Assembly: GCF_007096385.1 (NCBI RefSeq)
Contig: NZ_VJWL01000002.1
Coordinates: 399,337 to 463,336, forward strand
DNA length: 64,000 nt
Reading direction: 5' to 3'
Source: Aliidiomarina halalkaliphila
GTDB taxonomy: Bacteria > Pseudomonadota > Gammaproteobacteria > Enterobacterales > Alteromonadaceae
Part shown: piece by piece, positions 28,080-38,142 of the stretch
Layout of the letters: the number at the start of each line of letters is the position of its first letter
How positions within the stretch are numbered: position 1 is the first letter of the stretch
The notes under the pieces: model-generated
Databases searched by the model: none
What the model was told of the DNA's origin: nothing
The model's input: the letters and a program-made list of their open reading frames with translations, nothing else
Translations under genes and position numbers: made by a program

Positions 28080-30101
28080 TTAGTCCAGATGTTCCGCATG
28101 AGGTAACTCATGGGGCGGAATGCCTTCACCTTGCTCTACTAGATAGAAGTTCATCCAGCGCATCAGGCGGAGTGCGTAATCAAGTTGGGAGCCTACGCGT
28201 TGATTGCCATGACCTTCCCCTGGATAAAGCACCAAACGCACGGGTACATTGCCATGAACCTTCAAATAGCGATACAGCTCCATGGATTGGCTCGGGTGGA
28301 CACGTGTATCTTCAGCACCATGCATAATCAAAATTGGCGTGCGCGCCTGCTCGGCCCAGTAAATAGGGCTGCGTTCCAGATACCACTGCCACTTATCCCA
28401 AGGGTAGCTGCGCGCATGCACTAAATGCATTTCGTTTGGAATGTCCGTGGTTCCAAATTTAGAAAGATTATTACTAATGCCGACAAACATCACGCTGGCT
28501 GCAAAATGTTCTGTCTGTTTGGTCGCACCCCAAGCAGAGGCATATCCGCCATAGGAGCCACCGGTGATCCCGACACGCTCAGGGTCAGCTAGGCCAATGG
28601 CAACGAGGTGTTCCTTGGCGTCGACAATGTCGTCGAACTCCTTGCCCGCATAGTCGTTCTGGCCTAGTTTACTGAAGTTCACGCCGCGCCCAGTACTGCC
28701 ACGATAATTTGGGAAGAAGGTGGCAAAGCCTTGCTGCGCTGCGTACCAGATTGGATTGGAATAACTATTATTCCAGCCGTTTCGCACATGGGCTTCGGGA
28801 CCACCATGGATTGACATAATCACCGGCACAGGCGTACCCGGCTGATAATTATGTGGATAAACTAAAATACCTTCGAGTCGCAAGCCATCGCGAGCTTCAT
28901 GAACAATCACTTCCTGACGCGGCTGACGAATGTCTGCAAGCCAAGGGTTTGAGTCGGTGAGGCGCGTGAGTTCGCCACCGATCACACGAAATACTTCTGT
29001 TGGATGTGATGCGTGATGACCAATTAAGGTGAGGTCGCCATTGCTCCGCACATGATTTAAACGGGTAAATATAGCTTTACCTTCGGCGACGACGACGTTG
29101 GTTTGGCCATTGTTCACGTTCGTTCTACGCAGGTCGGTTTCTACGTTGACGTCAGCAAGCCAAATCACATGGTCGTTATCCTGCCATGCTAGGTCGACAA
29201 TGTGACCAGGAAATCCGGGAACGAGCTCACGTACCGAACCATCATCAAGATTACCGACATAGAGGCGTCCTTCCTTGGGGTCATGTTGATCTTCACCGCC
29301 AATAAATGCGAATTTTGCGCCATTCGGTGAGAAGGCTGCCTGGCCTAATTTACCGACGCTCTGCATACGCGCTACTTCATTACCCTCGAGATCAAATACT
29401 GCGTATTGACTGAGCATGAGATCGTCGTCCACTAACGTGGTTGGAGCAACCCGAAGTAACACTTGGTTGTGACCGGGACGAAATGCGAGTGAATGGATAT
29501 GTTCGTCAATCTCAACAAGGCTTGCCTCTGGCGCTTCAGTGCTGAGGTCAAGAGTCCAAAGTTGCGCTTTTCGTGTTTGCTCTTCATATACTTGTGCGCG
29601 GAATCCTTTGCGAGCAAGCTCTTCGGTTTTCTCAGGTTGCGGTTCACGGGCGAGAAAGGCAATGGTGTTACCGTCACCGCTCACACTAAAGCTCGAGATT
29701 GCGACCTTATGCTGATATATCCGAGTGGATTCACCGCCACCGATAGGCAGTTTATATAAGCTCGTATGCTTATCATCACCACGTTGAGACAGATAGAAAA
29801 TCGCACTGTCATCAGCAGCAAATTGGATTTGACCAATGCGCACATCGCCCGTTACGAATGGGGTAACCCGGCCTTCGTTATTAACAACAAAGAGTTCAGA
29901 GTAGGCGGTGCCGTCGTCGTCTTTGTATGGCGTGCGCGGACGCACACGGACAAAGGCAGTGAGCGTACCATCGTCGTTAGTAACCGCTTGAGTGACACGT
30001 TTTACCGTGATGGTTTCTTCAAGGGTAATATCCCGAGAAGTTGCGTGAGCTGTTTGCAAGCTCAGGGCTAAAGTGATTAATACCAGTAACCATCGGGTCA
30101 T
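28080..30101 (-). CDS. Secreted S9 family prolyl oligopeptidase
   Basis: A 673-residue protein with a signal peptide (1-21, ending in AHA). An N-terminal beta-propeller (about 25-400) precedes an alpha/beta-hydrolase domain. The catalytic triad is Ser516 in GGSYGGY, the Asp in HGAEDTRV and the His in GEGHGNQR. It resembles acylaminoacyl-peptidase and dipeptidyl-peptidase types, which free short peptides or dipeptides in the periplasm. The exact specificity cannot be read from the sequence. It follows the fabR/desT-like gene by 26 bp and may be co-transcribed with it, which would be an unusual pairing. Confidence 0.92.
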   Translation of the reverse strand: MTRWLLVLITLALSLQTAHATSRDITLEETITVKRVTQAVTNDDGTLTAFVRVRPRTPYKDDDGTAYSELFVVNNEGRVTPFVTGDVRIGQIQFAADDSAIFYLSQRGDDKHTSLYKLPIGGGESTRIYQHKVAISSFSVSGDGNTIAFLAREPQPEKTEELARKGFRAQVYEEQTRKAQLWTLDLSTEAPEASLVEIDEHIHSLAFRPGHNQVLLRVAPTTLVDDDLMLSQYAVFDLEGNEVARMQSVGKLGQAAFSPNGAKFAFIGGEDQHDPKEGRLYVGNLDDGSVRELVPGFPGHIVDLAWQDNDHVIWLADVNVETDLRRTNVNNGQTNVVVAEGKAIFTRLNHVRSNGDLTLIGHHASHPTEVFRVIGGELTRLTDSNPWLADIRQPRQEVIVHEARDGLRLEGILVYPHNYQPGTPVPVIMSIHGGPEAHVRNGWNNSYSNPIWYAAQQGFATFFPNYRGSTGRGVNFSKLGQNDYAGKEFDDIVDAKEHLVAIGLADPERVGITGGSYGGYASAWGATKQTEHFAASVMFVGISNNLSKFGTTDIPNEMHLVHARSYPWDKWQWYLERSPIYWAEQARTPILIMHGAEDTRVHPSQSMELYRYLKVHGNVPVRLVLYPGEGHGNQRVGSQLDYALRLMRWMNFYLVEQGEGIPPHELPHAEHLD

Positions 30102-30127
30102 CGGCTTCTCCTTGTGGTGTTGTGTAA

Positions 30128-30766
30128 TTATGGTTTTTTCGGCTCTGCGGCGCGTTTTGGATCTTCTTGTTTCATCGTGTCTGAGCCGCGGGCGATCATG
30201 CGTAATTGAATAATGGTTTGTTCGGCAATGGCGGTGCGCTCCGCTGCAGGTAAATCCAACGCATCTGCACCCGCGCTAAAGACCACCCGAACCATGGCAT
30301 CGGCTTGTATTTTGGCAAGCCATTCAGGGAGTTCACGATCTGCGTATAAATAATCGGTAAGTTCTGATTTAAAGTGCTCAATTTCTCGGGCAATCGCCAT
30401 CCTAAATTCTTTTGAGGTGCCTGAGCGTTCTTGCAACAACAGCCGAAAAACACTGCTGTTTTGGCTGATGAAATCCATAAAGATTTCAACAGAAATGCGA
30501 ATCACGGAGCCGCCATCGGCAAGGCGCTGGCGCGATTGACGTAACAGTTGACGAAGGGTAAGCCCGGCTTCATCGACCAAAGTTAAGCCAAGTTCGTCCA
30601 TATTCTGAAAGTGGCGATAAAAAGAGGTTGGTGCGATGTGGGCCTCACGCGCTACTTCACGCAGACTCAAACTGGAAAAGGTGGTTTGTGGGCTCAGTTG
30701 GTTCAATGCAGCATTAATCAGAGCACGTCTGGTTTTTTCTTTCTGTTTTGCCCGAATGCCAACCAT
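30128..30766 (-). CDS. fabR: TetR-family repressor of unsaturated fatty acid synthesis (FabR/DesT-like)
   Basis: A 212-residue TetR-type regulator. The helix-turn-helix (about residues 25-65) contains [22 protein letters not shown], which I give in parts as [13 protein letters not shown] and [14 protein letters not shown]; this is the hallmark of FabR and DesT. These proteins sense the ratio of unsaturated to saturated acyl-CoA or acyl-ACP and repress fabA/fabB (FabR) or desaturase genes (DesT). The divergent neighbour is a desaturase, as with Pseudomonas desT-desCB. Two operator-like palindromes lie between the genes. FabR and DesT are close relatives; which name fits better is open. Confidence 0.88.
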   Translation of the reverse strand: MVGIRAKQKEKTRRALINAALNQLSPQTTFSSLSLREVAREAHIAPTSFYRHFQNMDELGLTLVDEAGLTLRQLLRQSRQRLADGGSVIRISVEIFMDFISQNSSVFRLLLQERSGTSKEFRMAIAREIEHFKSELTDYLYADRELPEWLAKIQADAMVRVVFSAGADALDLPAAERTAIAEQTIIQLRMIARGSDTMKQEDPKRAAEPKKP

Positions 30767-30808
30767 TCCTCTGATTTCCCAACTGATTATTTAGAGCTGC
30801 AATGTAAC

Positions 30809-30827
30809 AGTGAACACTTGTTAATTC
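30809..30827. promoter_or_regulatory. DesT-type operator candidate
   Basis: AGTGAACACTTGTTAATTC resembles the Pseudomonas DesT palindrome, as I remember it (AGTGAAC-N4-GTTGACT). It is 43 bases upstream of the regulator's start, so it is well placed for self-repression. Symmetry is imperfect. Confidence 0.55.
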
Positions 30828-30874
30828 AATTTTTGCAAATTCCCTTGATCATTCCCATCAGAACAGATAAATTC

Positions 30875-30892
30875 AGCGTACAGTTGTTCGCT
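30875..30892. promoter_or_regulatory. FabR-type operator upstream of the desaturase
   Basis: AGCGTACA-GT-TGTTCGCT is an inverted repeat with one mismatch and is very close to the enterobacterial FabR site. It ends 14 bases before the desaturase start codon, where bound protein would block the promoter or early elongation. Confidence 0.75.
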
Positions 30893-30906
30893 AAAAAGTT
30901 GTATTT

Positions 30907-31953
30907 ATGAAAAAACCACCCCTGCTCTGGCTTAATGTCAGCGTCTTTTTAATTACTTTTCTGGTCGCACTTGTCGGTGTTCCTTGGTATCTCATCAGTG
31001 TCGGTTTTGTGCCGTCATTGTGGATTGCCTTTGCCGTACTAGCCGTGTGGGCTGGGATATCAATCACCGCAGGCTATCACCGGTTATGGTCACACCGTAC
31101 CTATGACGCACATTGGTCGGTCCGTTTAATTTTTGCGTTAGGCGGCGCGCTCGCGCTGCAAAATAGTGCCTTGCATTGGTCGTCGGATCATCGCGAGCAT
31201 CATAAACATGTGGACCATATCGACGACGACCCCTATTCAATTAGTCGTGGTTTTTGGTTTGCCCATATTGGTTGGATGCTGCGTGAATATCAAAGCCAGC
31301 GTTATTCGGATTACCGTAACGCGAAAGACCTGCAAAACGATCCTATCGTGATGTGGCAGCACAAACATTATTTAACCCTTACATTGATGATGAATATTGG
31401 TGTGCCGATTTTAATTGGGCTACTGAGCGGACATTTCTGGGGCGCCTTATTGATTGCAGGATTCTTGCGGGTGGTATTCGGACATCACAGCACCTTTTTG
31501 ATTAATTCGTTGGCCCATGTGTGGGGGCGACAAACGTACACGGATCGCAATTCTGCGCGCGACAACGGCGTATTAGCTTTGTTTACCTTTGGTGAGGGTT
31601 ATCATAACTTCCACCATATTTTCTCGGGTGATTATCGCAATGGTGTGCGTTGGTATCACTTTGATCCCACTAAGTGGCTAATCGCGGTGTTGTCTTGGTG
31701 CAAATTGGCAGGAAACTTGAAGCGTGCAAATCCTTATCAAATAGAAAAAGCGCGGTTAGACATGATGATGAAGCGGCTCTCACTGCGCAAACATTCCATG
31801 GCCGAACGGCTGCAGCAAGAATACGATGTGATTTTAGATGAAATGCGTGATTATTATCAAAGCCGCAAACGCTGGGTCGCACGTCGGCGCAGTATTCGGG
31901 CTCTAAAACATGGACACGATATGCAACGGGTTCAGAGTGATAGCTCAGCCTGA
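30907..31953 (+). CDS. Membrane acyl-CoA (delta-9 type) fatty acid desaturase
   Basis: A 348-residue integral-membrane di-iron desaturase. All three histidine boxes are present: HRLWSH (58-63), HREHH (95-99) and HNFHH (233-237). Two pairs of hydrophobic helices surround them. It inserts a cis double bond into saturated acyl chains using oxygen, which raises membrane fluidity, for example in the cold. The C-terminal 70 residues are basic and alpha-helical. It is divergent from the fabR/desT-like gene, with operator-like sites between. Its end overlaps the converging transporter gene by nine bases. Confidence 0.94.
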   Translation: MKKPPLLWLNVSVFLITFLVALVGVPWYLISVGFVPSLWIAFAVLAVWAGISITAGYHRLWSHRTYDAHWSVRLIFALGGALALQNSALHWSSDHREHHKHVDHIDDDPYSISRGFWFAHIGWMLREYQSQRYSDYRNAKDLQNDPIVMWQHKHYLTLTLMMNIGVPILIGLLSGHFWGALLIAGFLRVVFGHHSTFLINSLAHVWGRQTYTDRNSARDNGVLALFTFGEGYHNFHHIFSGDYRNGVRWYHFDPTKWLIAVLSWCKLAGNLKRANPYQIEKARLDMMMKRLSLRKHSMAERLQQEYDVILDEMRDYYQSRKRWVARRRSIRALKHGHDMQRVQSDSSA

Positions 31954-32889
31954 TGCGGCATTCACCATCATTCCAATAATCCACGCCCAGATTGGCAGGG
32001 TAATAAGCCCTGCCAATACGCCATAACCCACCAACGAGGCCACCAAACGCGGTTTGAGCCCGGCCCCAATCGCTACCGCACCTGCTGTGATCATAAACGG
32101 CATTGCTGCTTCAAATACGCTGATTTGCCCCGCCAAACCGAGCTGACCTGTGCTGACTATTGTAGCCAACGCAACCGCGGGAAGTATGAAGAGCTTAATG
32201 ACCATAGCAATGGCAAAGGGCAGGGCATCGTCGCGAGGGATGCGGAACTGCAGCTGAAAGCCCACTGCAATCATCACGACAGGTACTAACGTTGCTGCTA
32301 ATATTTCGATAAAGTCTTGGATTACACTTGGATACTCTTGTTGACCTATGGTCAGGGCGAGTACGAGTGCGATCACCGGCGGGAAAGTGAGTAACTGTTT
32401 TATGAGAGCAAGGGCCCGTGGTTTCTTTGCCGATGCGGAAGACCCCTGGGGCATGCCATAAACTGCGGCGATGAAGGTTGCAAAGAAAGCCAATCCCACA
32501 AAGGAGCCGATTTGATCATAGATCACGGCATAAGGTAATCCTTGCACGCCAAAAAATACCTCGACCATAGGAAACCCAAGGAACGAGGTATTGCCCAAGG
32601 GAACGATAATCATGAGAGCCCCAGTGAGCTCTCTGCTCCAATCGAAAAGCTTGGCACATCCCCACACTAATGCGATAGCAATAGGATAGAGTAAACAAGG
32701 CATCAGAGCGGGAGTGAGTACTTGCATACTCAACTGCAGATGCGGCAAATGCAGTAAAATCATCGCAGGTACCGCTACATAAATCACATATTGATTCAGT
32801 ACCTGACCGGTATTTTCCGGCATGGCCCCAGTTCGCTTGAGCACAAGCCCAACCGCGAGGAATGCTAAAATCAACAGCATTGGGGCCAT
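31945..32889 (-). CDS. AEC (auxin efflux carrier) family transporter
   Basis: A 314-residue protein with about ten hydrophobic segments and the AEC/malate-permease layout (NQYVIYVAVPAMILLHL near the start, VPLGNTSFLGFPMVEVFFG in the middle). Bacterial members carry malate, malonate or other organic acids; the substrate is unknown here. It starts 13 bp after tex and may be read with it. Confidence 0.88.
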   Translation of the reverse strand: MAPMLLILAFLAVGLVLKRTGAMPENTGQVLNQYVIYVAVPAMILLHLPHLQLSMQVLTPALMPCLLYPIAIALVWGCAKLFDWSRELTGALMIIVPLGNTSFLGFPMVEVFFGVQGLPYAVIYDQIGSFVGLAFFATFIAAVYGMPQGSSASAKKPRALALIKQLLTFPPVIALVLALTIGQQEYPSVIQDFIEILAATLVPVVMIAVGFQLQFRIPRDDALPFAIAMVIKLFILPAVALATIVSTGQLGLAGQISVFEAAMPFMITAGAVAIGAGLKPRLVASLVGYGVLAGLITLPIWAWIIGMMVNAASG

Positions 32890-32902
32890 GGGAAATCCTT
32901 AA

Positions 32903-35224
32903 TTATCGTTTTTTGGCATTCTTAAATGCATCGGCAAAAGCACTATTCACCGGTGCAGCTGCCGGGCGTTGTGGCTTGCCCTGGTGGCGCTTATTCTTTC
33001 CGGGTGAGGATGTCTTTTCCGAAGCAGCGGCAGCGGGTGGGGTATCATGTAAGCGCATGGTTAGTCCTATACGTTTACGTTCTGTATCCACTTCCAATAC
33101 CTTCACTTTGACCACATCGCCTGTTTTTACCACGTCGTGAGGGTTCTCAACAAACTTATCCGCCAATGCTGAAATATGCACTAAGCCATCTTGATGCACA
33201 CCAATATCAACGAAAGCACCAAAATTAGTTACATTGGTGATAACGCCTTCCAAGGTCATGCCGATGGCAAGATCAGCCAGTGTTTCAACACCTTCCTTGA
33301 AGCTCGCGGTGGTAAACTCAGGGCGTGGATCCCGGCCCGGTTTTTCGAGCTCGTTTAAAATGTCGGAAATGGTGGGTATCCCAAAACCAGTGTCGGTATA
33401 ATCGACGGCTTTGAGTGTTTTAAGAAAAGCGCTATCGCCAATCAGGTCGCGGACGTTCCGATGATGCTTGCTCGCGATGTGCTCCACAACAGGATAAGCT
33501 TCGGGGTGCACTGATGATCCATCGAGTGGGTTGTCACCACCGGTAATCCGAAGAAAACCTGCAGCTTGTTCGAAACTTTTCGGCCCCATACGAGGCACCG
33601 CCAGTAATGCTTTACGGGTAGTAAAAGCGCCATCTTGCTCCCGAGTATTCACAATATTTTGGGCGAGATTTCGATTGAGGCCAGCAATTCGAGATAGCAA
33701 TGGAACAGAAGCCGTATTCACATCCACCCCAACTGCGTTTACACAGTCCTCCACTACAGCATCGAGGCTGGCGGCTAACTGCGACTGGCTAACATCATGC
33801 TGGTATTGTCCGACACCAATGGATTTCGGCTCAATTTTTACCAGCTCGGCCAGTGGGTCTTGTAAGCGCCGTGCGATAGACACTGCGCCGCGGTAAGACA
33901 CATCGAGATTGGGAAATTCAAGTGCGGCTAATTCCGAAGCAGAATAGACGGAAGCCCCGGCTTCGTTAACCATGACTTTCGTGAGGGCTAATTCTGGGTG
34001 TAGCTTCATGAGCTCTGCCACTAATCTATCGGTCTCCCGGGATCCGGTCCCGTTGCCGATGGCAACTAGCTCGACGCGATGTTGTTTGGCGAGGGCGGCT
34101 AGAGAACGTAACGACTTATCCCATTGATTTTGTGGAGCATGAGGAAATATGGTCGAAAAACCAAGGAGCTTTCCGGTGCTATCAACCACGGTGACCTTTA
34201 CGCCAGTGCGCATGCCTGGATCTAATCCCATGGTCGTACGTTGCCCCGCAGGCGCCGCCATCAGCAGGTCTTTTAAATTGGTTGCAAATACATCAATTGC
34301 AGCGGTTTCCGCAGCTTCTCGAACCTGACTCAATAAATCAGTTTCCATACGGGGAAGGATTTTGACCCGCCAGGTCCACTGTACCGTTTGTTTTCGCCAC
34401 AATCCCGCCGGAGTATGGTCAACCGACAACTGGAAGTGGTTTGCAATGCGTTGCTCGTACTCGCTTTCTCGAACTGTTTCGGCGTCTTCTATGTGGGGCT
34501 CTGGTACCAATTTAAGCTGTAAGATACCTTCATTGCGACCACGCAATAACGCAAGAGCACGGTGCGATGGGATAGAGCGAATGGCTTCATTATAAGCAAA
34601 GTAGTCTCTGAACTTAGCACCTTCCTGCTCTTTGCCAGTCACGACGGTTGCCGTTAGTGCCGCATTATTCCATAGGTGAGCGCGAGTGAACTTTAGTAAT
34701 GCAGCATCTTCAGCGAATCGTTCCATAAGAATAAAACGCGCACCTTCAAGCACCGCGTGGGTGTCGGCGAATCCGGCATCAGCATTGATGAAGTCTTGCG
34801 CCAAATTCTGTGGGTCATCGGTACTCGTCATGAGCTGATCCGCTAATGGCTCGATTCCTGCTTCTATGGCGATTTGCCCTTTGGTGCGGCGTTTGGGCTT
34901 ATAGGGAAGGTAAAGGTCTTCGAGCTCTGTTTTTGAGACACATTGGTTGATCTGAGTTGTGAGCTCGGGCGTGAGCTTATCTTGATCGGCAATACTGGCG
35001 AGAATGACTTTGCGGCGATCATTCAGTTCACGTAAATAGCCTAACCTTTGTGCGAGGTTGCGCAACTGGGTATCGTCAAGGCCTCCGGTGGCCTCTTTGC
35101 GGTACCGAGCGATAAAAGGAACCGTGGCTCCATCGTCGAGTAATCGTACCGTGGCTTCAACTTGGGCAAGTCGAACGCCGAGTTCATCTGCGAGGTATTG
35201 TTCAATATTCATGCCGGTAGACAT
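32903..35224 (-). CDS. tex: Tex-family RNA-binding protein (transcription accessory factor)
   Basis: A 773-residue protein with the Tex order: N-terminal helical domain ([17 protein letters not shown]), a YqgF/RNase H-like domain ([16 protein letters not shown]), helix-hairpin-helix region ([19 protein letters not shown]) and a C-terminal S1 RNA-binding domain (about 645-720; [20 protein letters not shown]). Tex binds nucleic acids and affects transcription; in several pathogens it affects virulence gene expression. The tail is basic and Ala/Pro-rich. ATG 35224 has a purine-rich site upstream; an inner ATG at 35212 has none. Confidence 0.97.
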   Translation of the reverse strand: MSTGMNIEQYLADELGVRLAQVEATVRLLDDGATVPFIARYRKEATGGLDDTQLRNLAQRLGYLRELNDRRKVILASIADQDKLTPELTTQINQCVSKTELEDLYLPYKPKRRTKGQIAIEAGIEPLADQLMTSTDDPQNLAQDFINADAGFADTHAVLEGARFILMERFAEDAALLKFTRAHLWNNAALTATVVTGKEQEGAKFRDYFAYNEAIRSIPSHRALALLRGRNEGILQLKLVPEPHIEDAETVRESEYEQRIANHFQLSVDHTPAGLWRKQTVQWTWRVKILPRMETDLLSQVREAAETAAIDVFATNLKDLLMAAPAGQRTTMGLDPGMRTGVKVTVVDSTGKLLGFSTIFPHAPQNQWDKSLRSLAALAKQHRVELVAIGNGTGSRETDRLVAELMKLHPELALTKVMVNEAGASVYSASELAALEFPNLDVSYRGAVSIARRLQDPLAELVKIEPKSIGVGQYQHDVSQSQLAASLDAVVEDCVNAVGVDVNTASVPLLSRIAGLNRNLAQNIVNTREQDGAFTTRKALLAVPRMGPKSFEQAAGFLRITGGDNPLDGSSVHPEAYPVVEHIASKHHRNVRDLIGDSAFLKTLKAVDYTDTGFGIPTISDILNELEKPGRDPRPEFTTASFKEGVETLADLAIGMTLEGVITNVTNFGAFVDIGVHQDGLVHISALADKFVENPHDVVKTGDVVKVKVLEVDTERKRIGLTMRLHDTPPAAAASEKTSSPGKNKRHQGKPQRPAAAPVNSAFADAFKNAKKR

Positions 35225-35320
35225 ACAGCTCTCTTCTTTTCTCAGTATCTATAGTAATGACGCTGATGTTACCACGAAGAAAAGAAAGAAAGTTCGTGCT
35301 TTACCGATTTTGATGAGGAC

Positions 35321-35512
35321 TTATTCGGCGGGTTCTTCGGCGTTGTTATTTTCTGATTGAATACGGATATAGATTTCTTCACGGTGAACTGACACATCGG
35401 AGGGCGCTTGCACTCCGATTTTGACCTGACTGCCGTTGATGGCGAGTACGGTCACTTTGATGTTGTCATTGACCATTATCGTTTCACCGATTCGTCGCGT
35501 GAGAATTAGCAT
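35321..35512 (-). CDS. csrA: Carbon storage regulator CsrA
   Basis: CsrA (RsmA) binds GGA motifs in mRNA leaders and controls translation of carbon, motility and biofilm genes. The 63-residue protein starts with MLILTRR, the canonical start, and holds the RNA-binding residues Arg6-Arg7 region and VHREEI (Arg44). An upstream in-frame ATG at 35524 would add four residues and has AGG too close to it, so 35512 is chosen; the ribosome site (AGGA about 13 bases upstream) is weak. It is not next to alaS here, which is the usual E. coli neighbour. Confidence 0.95.
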   Translation of the reverse strand: MLILTRRIGETIMVNDNIKVTVLAINGSQVKIGVQAPSDVSVHREEIYIRIQSENNNAEEPAE

Positions 35513-35792
35513 AGGCGATCGCATCCTAGGTTTGAACAATGTGAGCTCTCTTGCAGCTTCTTGTAGTTGTGTAAATTAATGATTAGTAATAATTAATATG
35601 ACTTTTAGTTATAACAAAGCTAGAGATAGTAATCATAAACTAATGATAGTAAATGTAAATAATTTGCAAAGATGAAAAGTGTAAAGGTTTGGAGGTTCCG
35701 ACGTACCTGAACAACGCTGACGGAGCGGAACGTTGCCGCGGCGATGAGGTCTGAATCATTATGAGAGGATTAAAAATCCAACGAGGTGCATG

Positions 35793-36338
35793 ATGAATAC
35801 ATTACGGATTTACATAAGCGGTCTCGTGCTTGGTCTTCTAGTCATGGCGAGCGCGAGTGCAGCAACAGTTGAAGTAAACTGGAATAATCCGGATAAGTAT
35901 ACAGATATTGAAGTGTCGTATATGGATCCTGGCGATCAGTTTATTGAGCTCTATTTTTCGCGGTTAGAGCGGCATTTTCAGCGTTTGGCGACAATGCACT
36001 TACCCAGCGACTACACCCTTGAGATTGATGTCATTGATATCGATCGGGCAGGGCGTGTTGAGGTGCGGCCAGGTGCCGAACGCGATAGAACACGTGTCGT
36101 GATGGGAAATGCGGTACCGGAAATGGTGCTGAGTTATCGTTTGCTTAATTCAGCAGGCGATGTCGTTGCATCGGCGGATGAAACCTTAATTAAGGGGTCG
36201 GTATTGCGCACCGAAGGGCGCAGTCGCTTCCCCTTTTTAAACCGCAACGATCGGGGCGCTATTGGTCCTGAGGCTCGTATGATGAATCTATGGTTCCTCG
36301 CGACGTTCATCGACCCAGACGGTAGCGCAGAGGATTAA
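35793..36338 (+). CDS. DUF3016 family periplasmic protein
   Basis: A 181-residue exported protein. The signal peptide covers about residues 1-23 (ending ASA). The mature part has the DUF3016 signature: VEVNWNNPDKYTDIE near the start and GNAVPEMVLSYRLLNSAG in the middle, with LKGS-like IKGSVL. No function is known for the family. Of two adjacent ATG codons (35790 and 35793) the second has better spacing from GAGG. A long leader lies upstream. It ends 18 bp from the converging greB, with no terminator between. Confidence 0.85.
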   Translation: MNTLRIYISGLVLGLLVMASASAATVEVNWNNPDKYTDIEVSYMDPGDQFIELYFSRLERHFQRLATMHLPSDYTLEIDVIDIDRAGRVEVRPGAERDRTRVVMGNAVPEMVLSYRLLNSAGDVVASADETLIKGSVLRTEGRSRFPFLNRNDRGAIGPEARMMNLWFLATFIDPDGSAED

Positions 36339-36356
36339 CGAGACACGCTGTGCAAC

Positions 36357-36836
36357 TTAATCGTTGTTATATCTGATATCGATTACACACCAGGTTTTTT
36401 GGCCGCTTGGGGTGGTGACTTCAAATTCATCACCCACTTCTTTTTTTAGGAGTGCGCGAGCCATCGGTGAATCGATCGAAATATAGTCGTTACGTCCATA
36501 GATTTCGTCGGGCCCAACGATACGAAAGCGCTTACGGTGACCATCAATGGCTTCAATTTCTACCCACGCGCCAAAAAATGCCCGACCTTCTTGCTGCGGT
36601 GAGTAGGAAACAACTTTAAGTGACTCAATGCGTTTGCGTAAGTAGCGCACGCGACTATCAATTTGCCGCAGCACTCGTTTGTTTTCTTTGTAGTCGGCGT
36701 TCTCACTGCGATCACCCAAACTCGCCGCCCAAGCGACTTTTTTTGTAATTTCGGGCCGGTACTCACGCCACAAGTAATCTAACTCTTCTTTGAGCTTTTG
36801 CAGTCCTTCCGCTGTGATCAGATTGGTTTTCAACAT
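36357..36836 (-). CDS. greB: Transcription elongation factor GreB
   Basis: GreB enters the RNA polymerase secondary channel and makes it cleave backtracked RNA. The 159-residue protein has an N-terminal coiled coil (1-75) with the acidic tip GDRSENADYKENKR and a C-terminal FKBP-like domain (VEIEAIDGHRKRFRIVGPDE). The basic patch and LGDRSENA favour GreB over GreA. It is divergent from a small lipoprotein gene. Confidence 0.96.
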   Translation of the reverse strand: MLKTNLITAEGLQKLKEELDYLWREYRPEITKKVAWAASLGDRSENADYKENKRVLRQIDSRVRYLRKRIESLKVVSYSPQQEGRAFFGAWVEIEAIDGHRKRFRIVGPDEIYGRNDYISIDSPMARALLKKEVGDEFEVTTPSGQKTWCVIDIRYNND

Positions 36837-37002
36837 GGATTCCGTGAACTATGGGGTCGGGTAATATATTTCAATCTTTTCGGCTAAACAGTGCCAAGAG
36901 GCGCTGAAGATACACCTATTTCATCGACTGCTCAAATGATTGCGTCACTAAATTGGTGATTTTTCGAACAATTTAAATTCATCCGAAGTGGCTTTCTCTC
37001 AC

Positions 37003-37008
37003 TATAAT
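37003..37008 (+). promoter_or_regulatory. Consensus -10 element before the small lipoprotein gene
   Basis: TATAAT, 62 bases before the start codon at 37071. No good -35 hexamer lies 17 bases upstream (CATCCG), so activity may need an activator or depend on upstream AT-rich sequence. Confidence 0.45.
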
Positions 37009-37070
37009 TAATAATGCAGTCGGCGTTTACCGTAAACCCGTGCTGTGTAGTCTATGAGGAGGTAGCCGCA

Positions 37071-37292
37071 ATGCGCATGTTACTTACCGCGCTAGTCGCA
37101 ATGTTGCTCATGGGATGTACGTCAGCTGGAGGCTATGGGAGCAATTCGCGCTATGTGGTCGATTGGGAAAAGGTTGATCGCATCGAGTCAGCCGCTCGAG
37201 CGCAAGGGGTTGAGGTAGTGTGGGTTCAAGTTCCGATGAAACGTGTGGAAAAATCAGAGCCGAGCCAAGACGAAGATAATGGCGCTCAATAG
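37071..37292 (+). CDS. Small lipoprotein of unknown function
   Basis: A 73-residue protein. The short signal peptide ends in the lipobox LLMGC (Cys15). The mature part is about 58 residues, with VDWEKVDRIESAARAQGVEVVWVQ and an acidic tail (SEPSQDEDNGAQ). I do not recognise a family. ATG 37071 is preceded by GAGGAGG at about 12 bases, an outstanding ribosome site, so translation is likely strong. It lies between greB and ompR. Its position suggests an envelope protein, but no function can be given. Confidence 0.78.
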   Translation: MRMLLTALVAMLLMGCTSAGGYGSNSRYVVDWEKVDRIESAARAQGVEVVWVQVPMKRVEKSEPSQDEDNGAQ

Positions 37293-37322
37293 CTATTAGC
37301 GTTACACACTGTCGTATTTTTT

Positions 37323-37364
37323 GAAAAAAGCCTGCAGAACCGTTTGCCAAGTTTTCTGCAGGCT
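37323..37364 (-). terminator. Leftward-facing terminator in front of ompR
   Basis: An 11-base-pair stem (37329-37339 with 37354-37364) has six As on its left (37323-37328), so it has a T run only for leftward transcription. There is no T run for rightward transcripts. No leftward gene starts nearby; the next one upstream is sthA, 2 kb away. Confidence 0.65.
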
Positions 37365-37410
37365 CATACACTGTTTCCGTTAAGTCGATAAAAGGCGGTG
37401 AACGGAAATC

Positions 37411-38142
37411 ATGTCTGAATCTGAATTTCGAGTGATTGTAGTCGATGACGATGTGCGTTTGCGATCGTTGTTAGAACGCTACTTACAAGGTCAGAACTTT
37501 ATTGTCCGAGCGGTTGCAGATGCGGTCCAAATGGATCGACTGCTGGTTAGAGAAACCTTCCACCTGATGGTGTTGGATCTTATGCTTCCCGGCGAAGATG
37601 GAATTTCAATTTGTCGACGCTTACGGGAGTCTGGGAATAACCTACCTATTATTATGCTCACCGCCAAAGGCAGTGAAATGGACCGTATTGTCGGTTTGGA
37701 GAATGGCGCCGATGATTACCTCGCCAAGCCGTTTAATCCGAGAGAATTATTGGCCCGCATTCGCGCGGTTTTAAAACGCCAGCAGCGCGAAACGCCGGGC
37801 GCTCCGAGTCAAAAGGCGTCTCAGGTGGAGTTCGGTGATTTCAGCTTTAACCTCGCTACGCGAGAATTGGTGCGGGGAGATGAAGTATTGCCATTAACTA
37901 GTGGCGAATTTGCGGTACTAAAAGCCTTAGTGACTCACCCACGCGAGCCGTTATCGCGGGATAAGCTAATGCACCTAGCTCGCGGCCGCGATTATAGCGC
38001 ATTAGAGCGTAGTATCGATGTTCAAGTCTCACGGTTGCGCCGCATGATCGAAGCAGAACCTTCCAGTCCTCGCTACCTGCAGACGGTGTGGGGGCTGGGC
38101 TATGTATTTGTGCCGGACGATCAGGATAGTTCAATGTCATGA
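37411..38142 (+). CDS. ompR: Response regulator OmpR
   Basis: A 243-residue two-component regulator: receiver domain (5-120) with Asp12/Asp13 acidic pocket, phosphorylation site Asp56 ([10 protein letters not shown]) and Lys106 (LTAKG), then a winged-helix DNA-binding domain (about 140-240). OmpR controls porins and other envelope genes in response to osmolarity through EnvZ. The stop overlaps envZ's start (ATGA), so the two are coupled. A hairpin lies in the leader. Confidence 0.97.
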   Translation: MSESEFRVIVVDDDVRLRSLLERYLQGQNFIVRAVADAVQMDRLLVRETFHLMVLDLMLPGEDGISICRRLRESGNNLPIIMLTAKGSEMDRIVGLENGADDYLAKPFNPRELLARIRAVLKRQQRETPGAPSQKASQVEFGDFSFNLATRELVRGDEVLPLTSGEFAVLKALVTHPREPLSRDKLMHLARGRDYSALERSIDVQVSRLRRMIEAEPSSPRYLQTVWGLGYVFVPDDQDSSMS

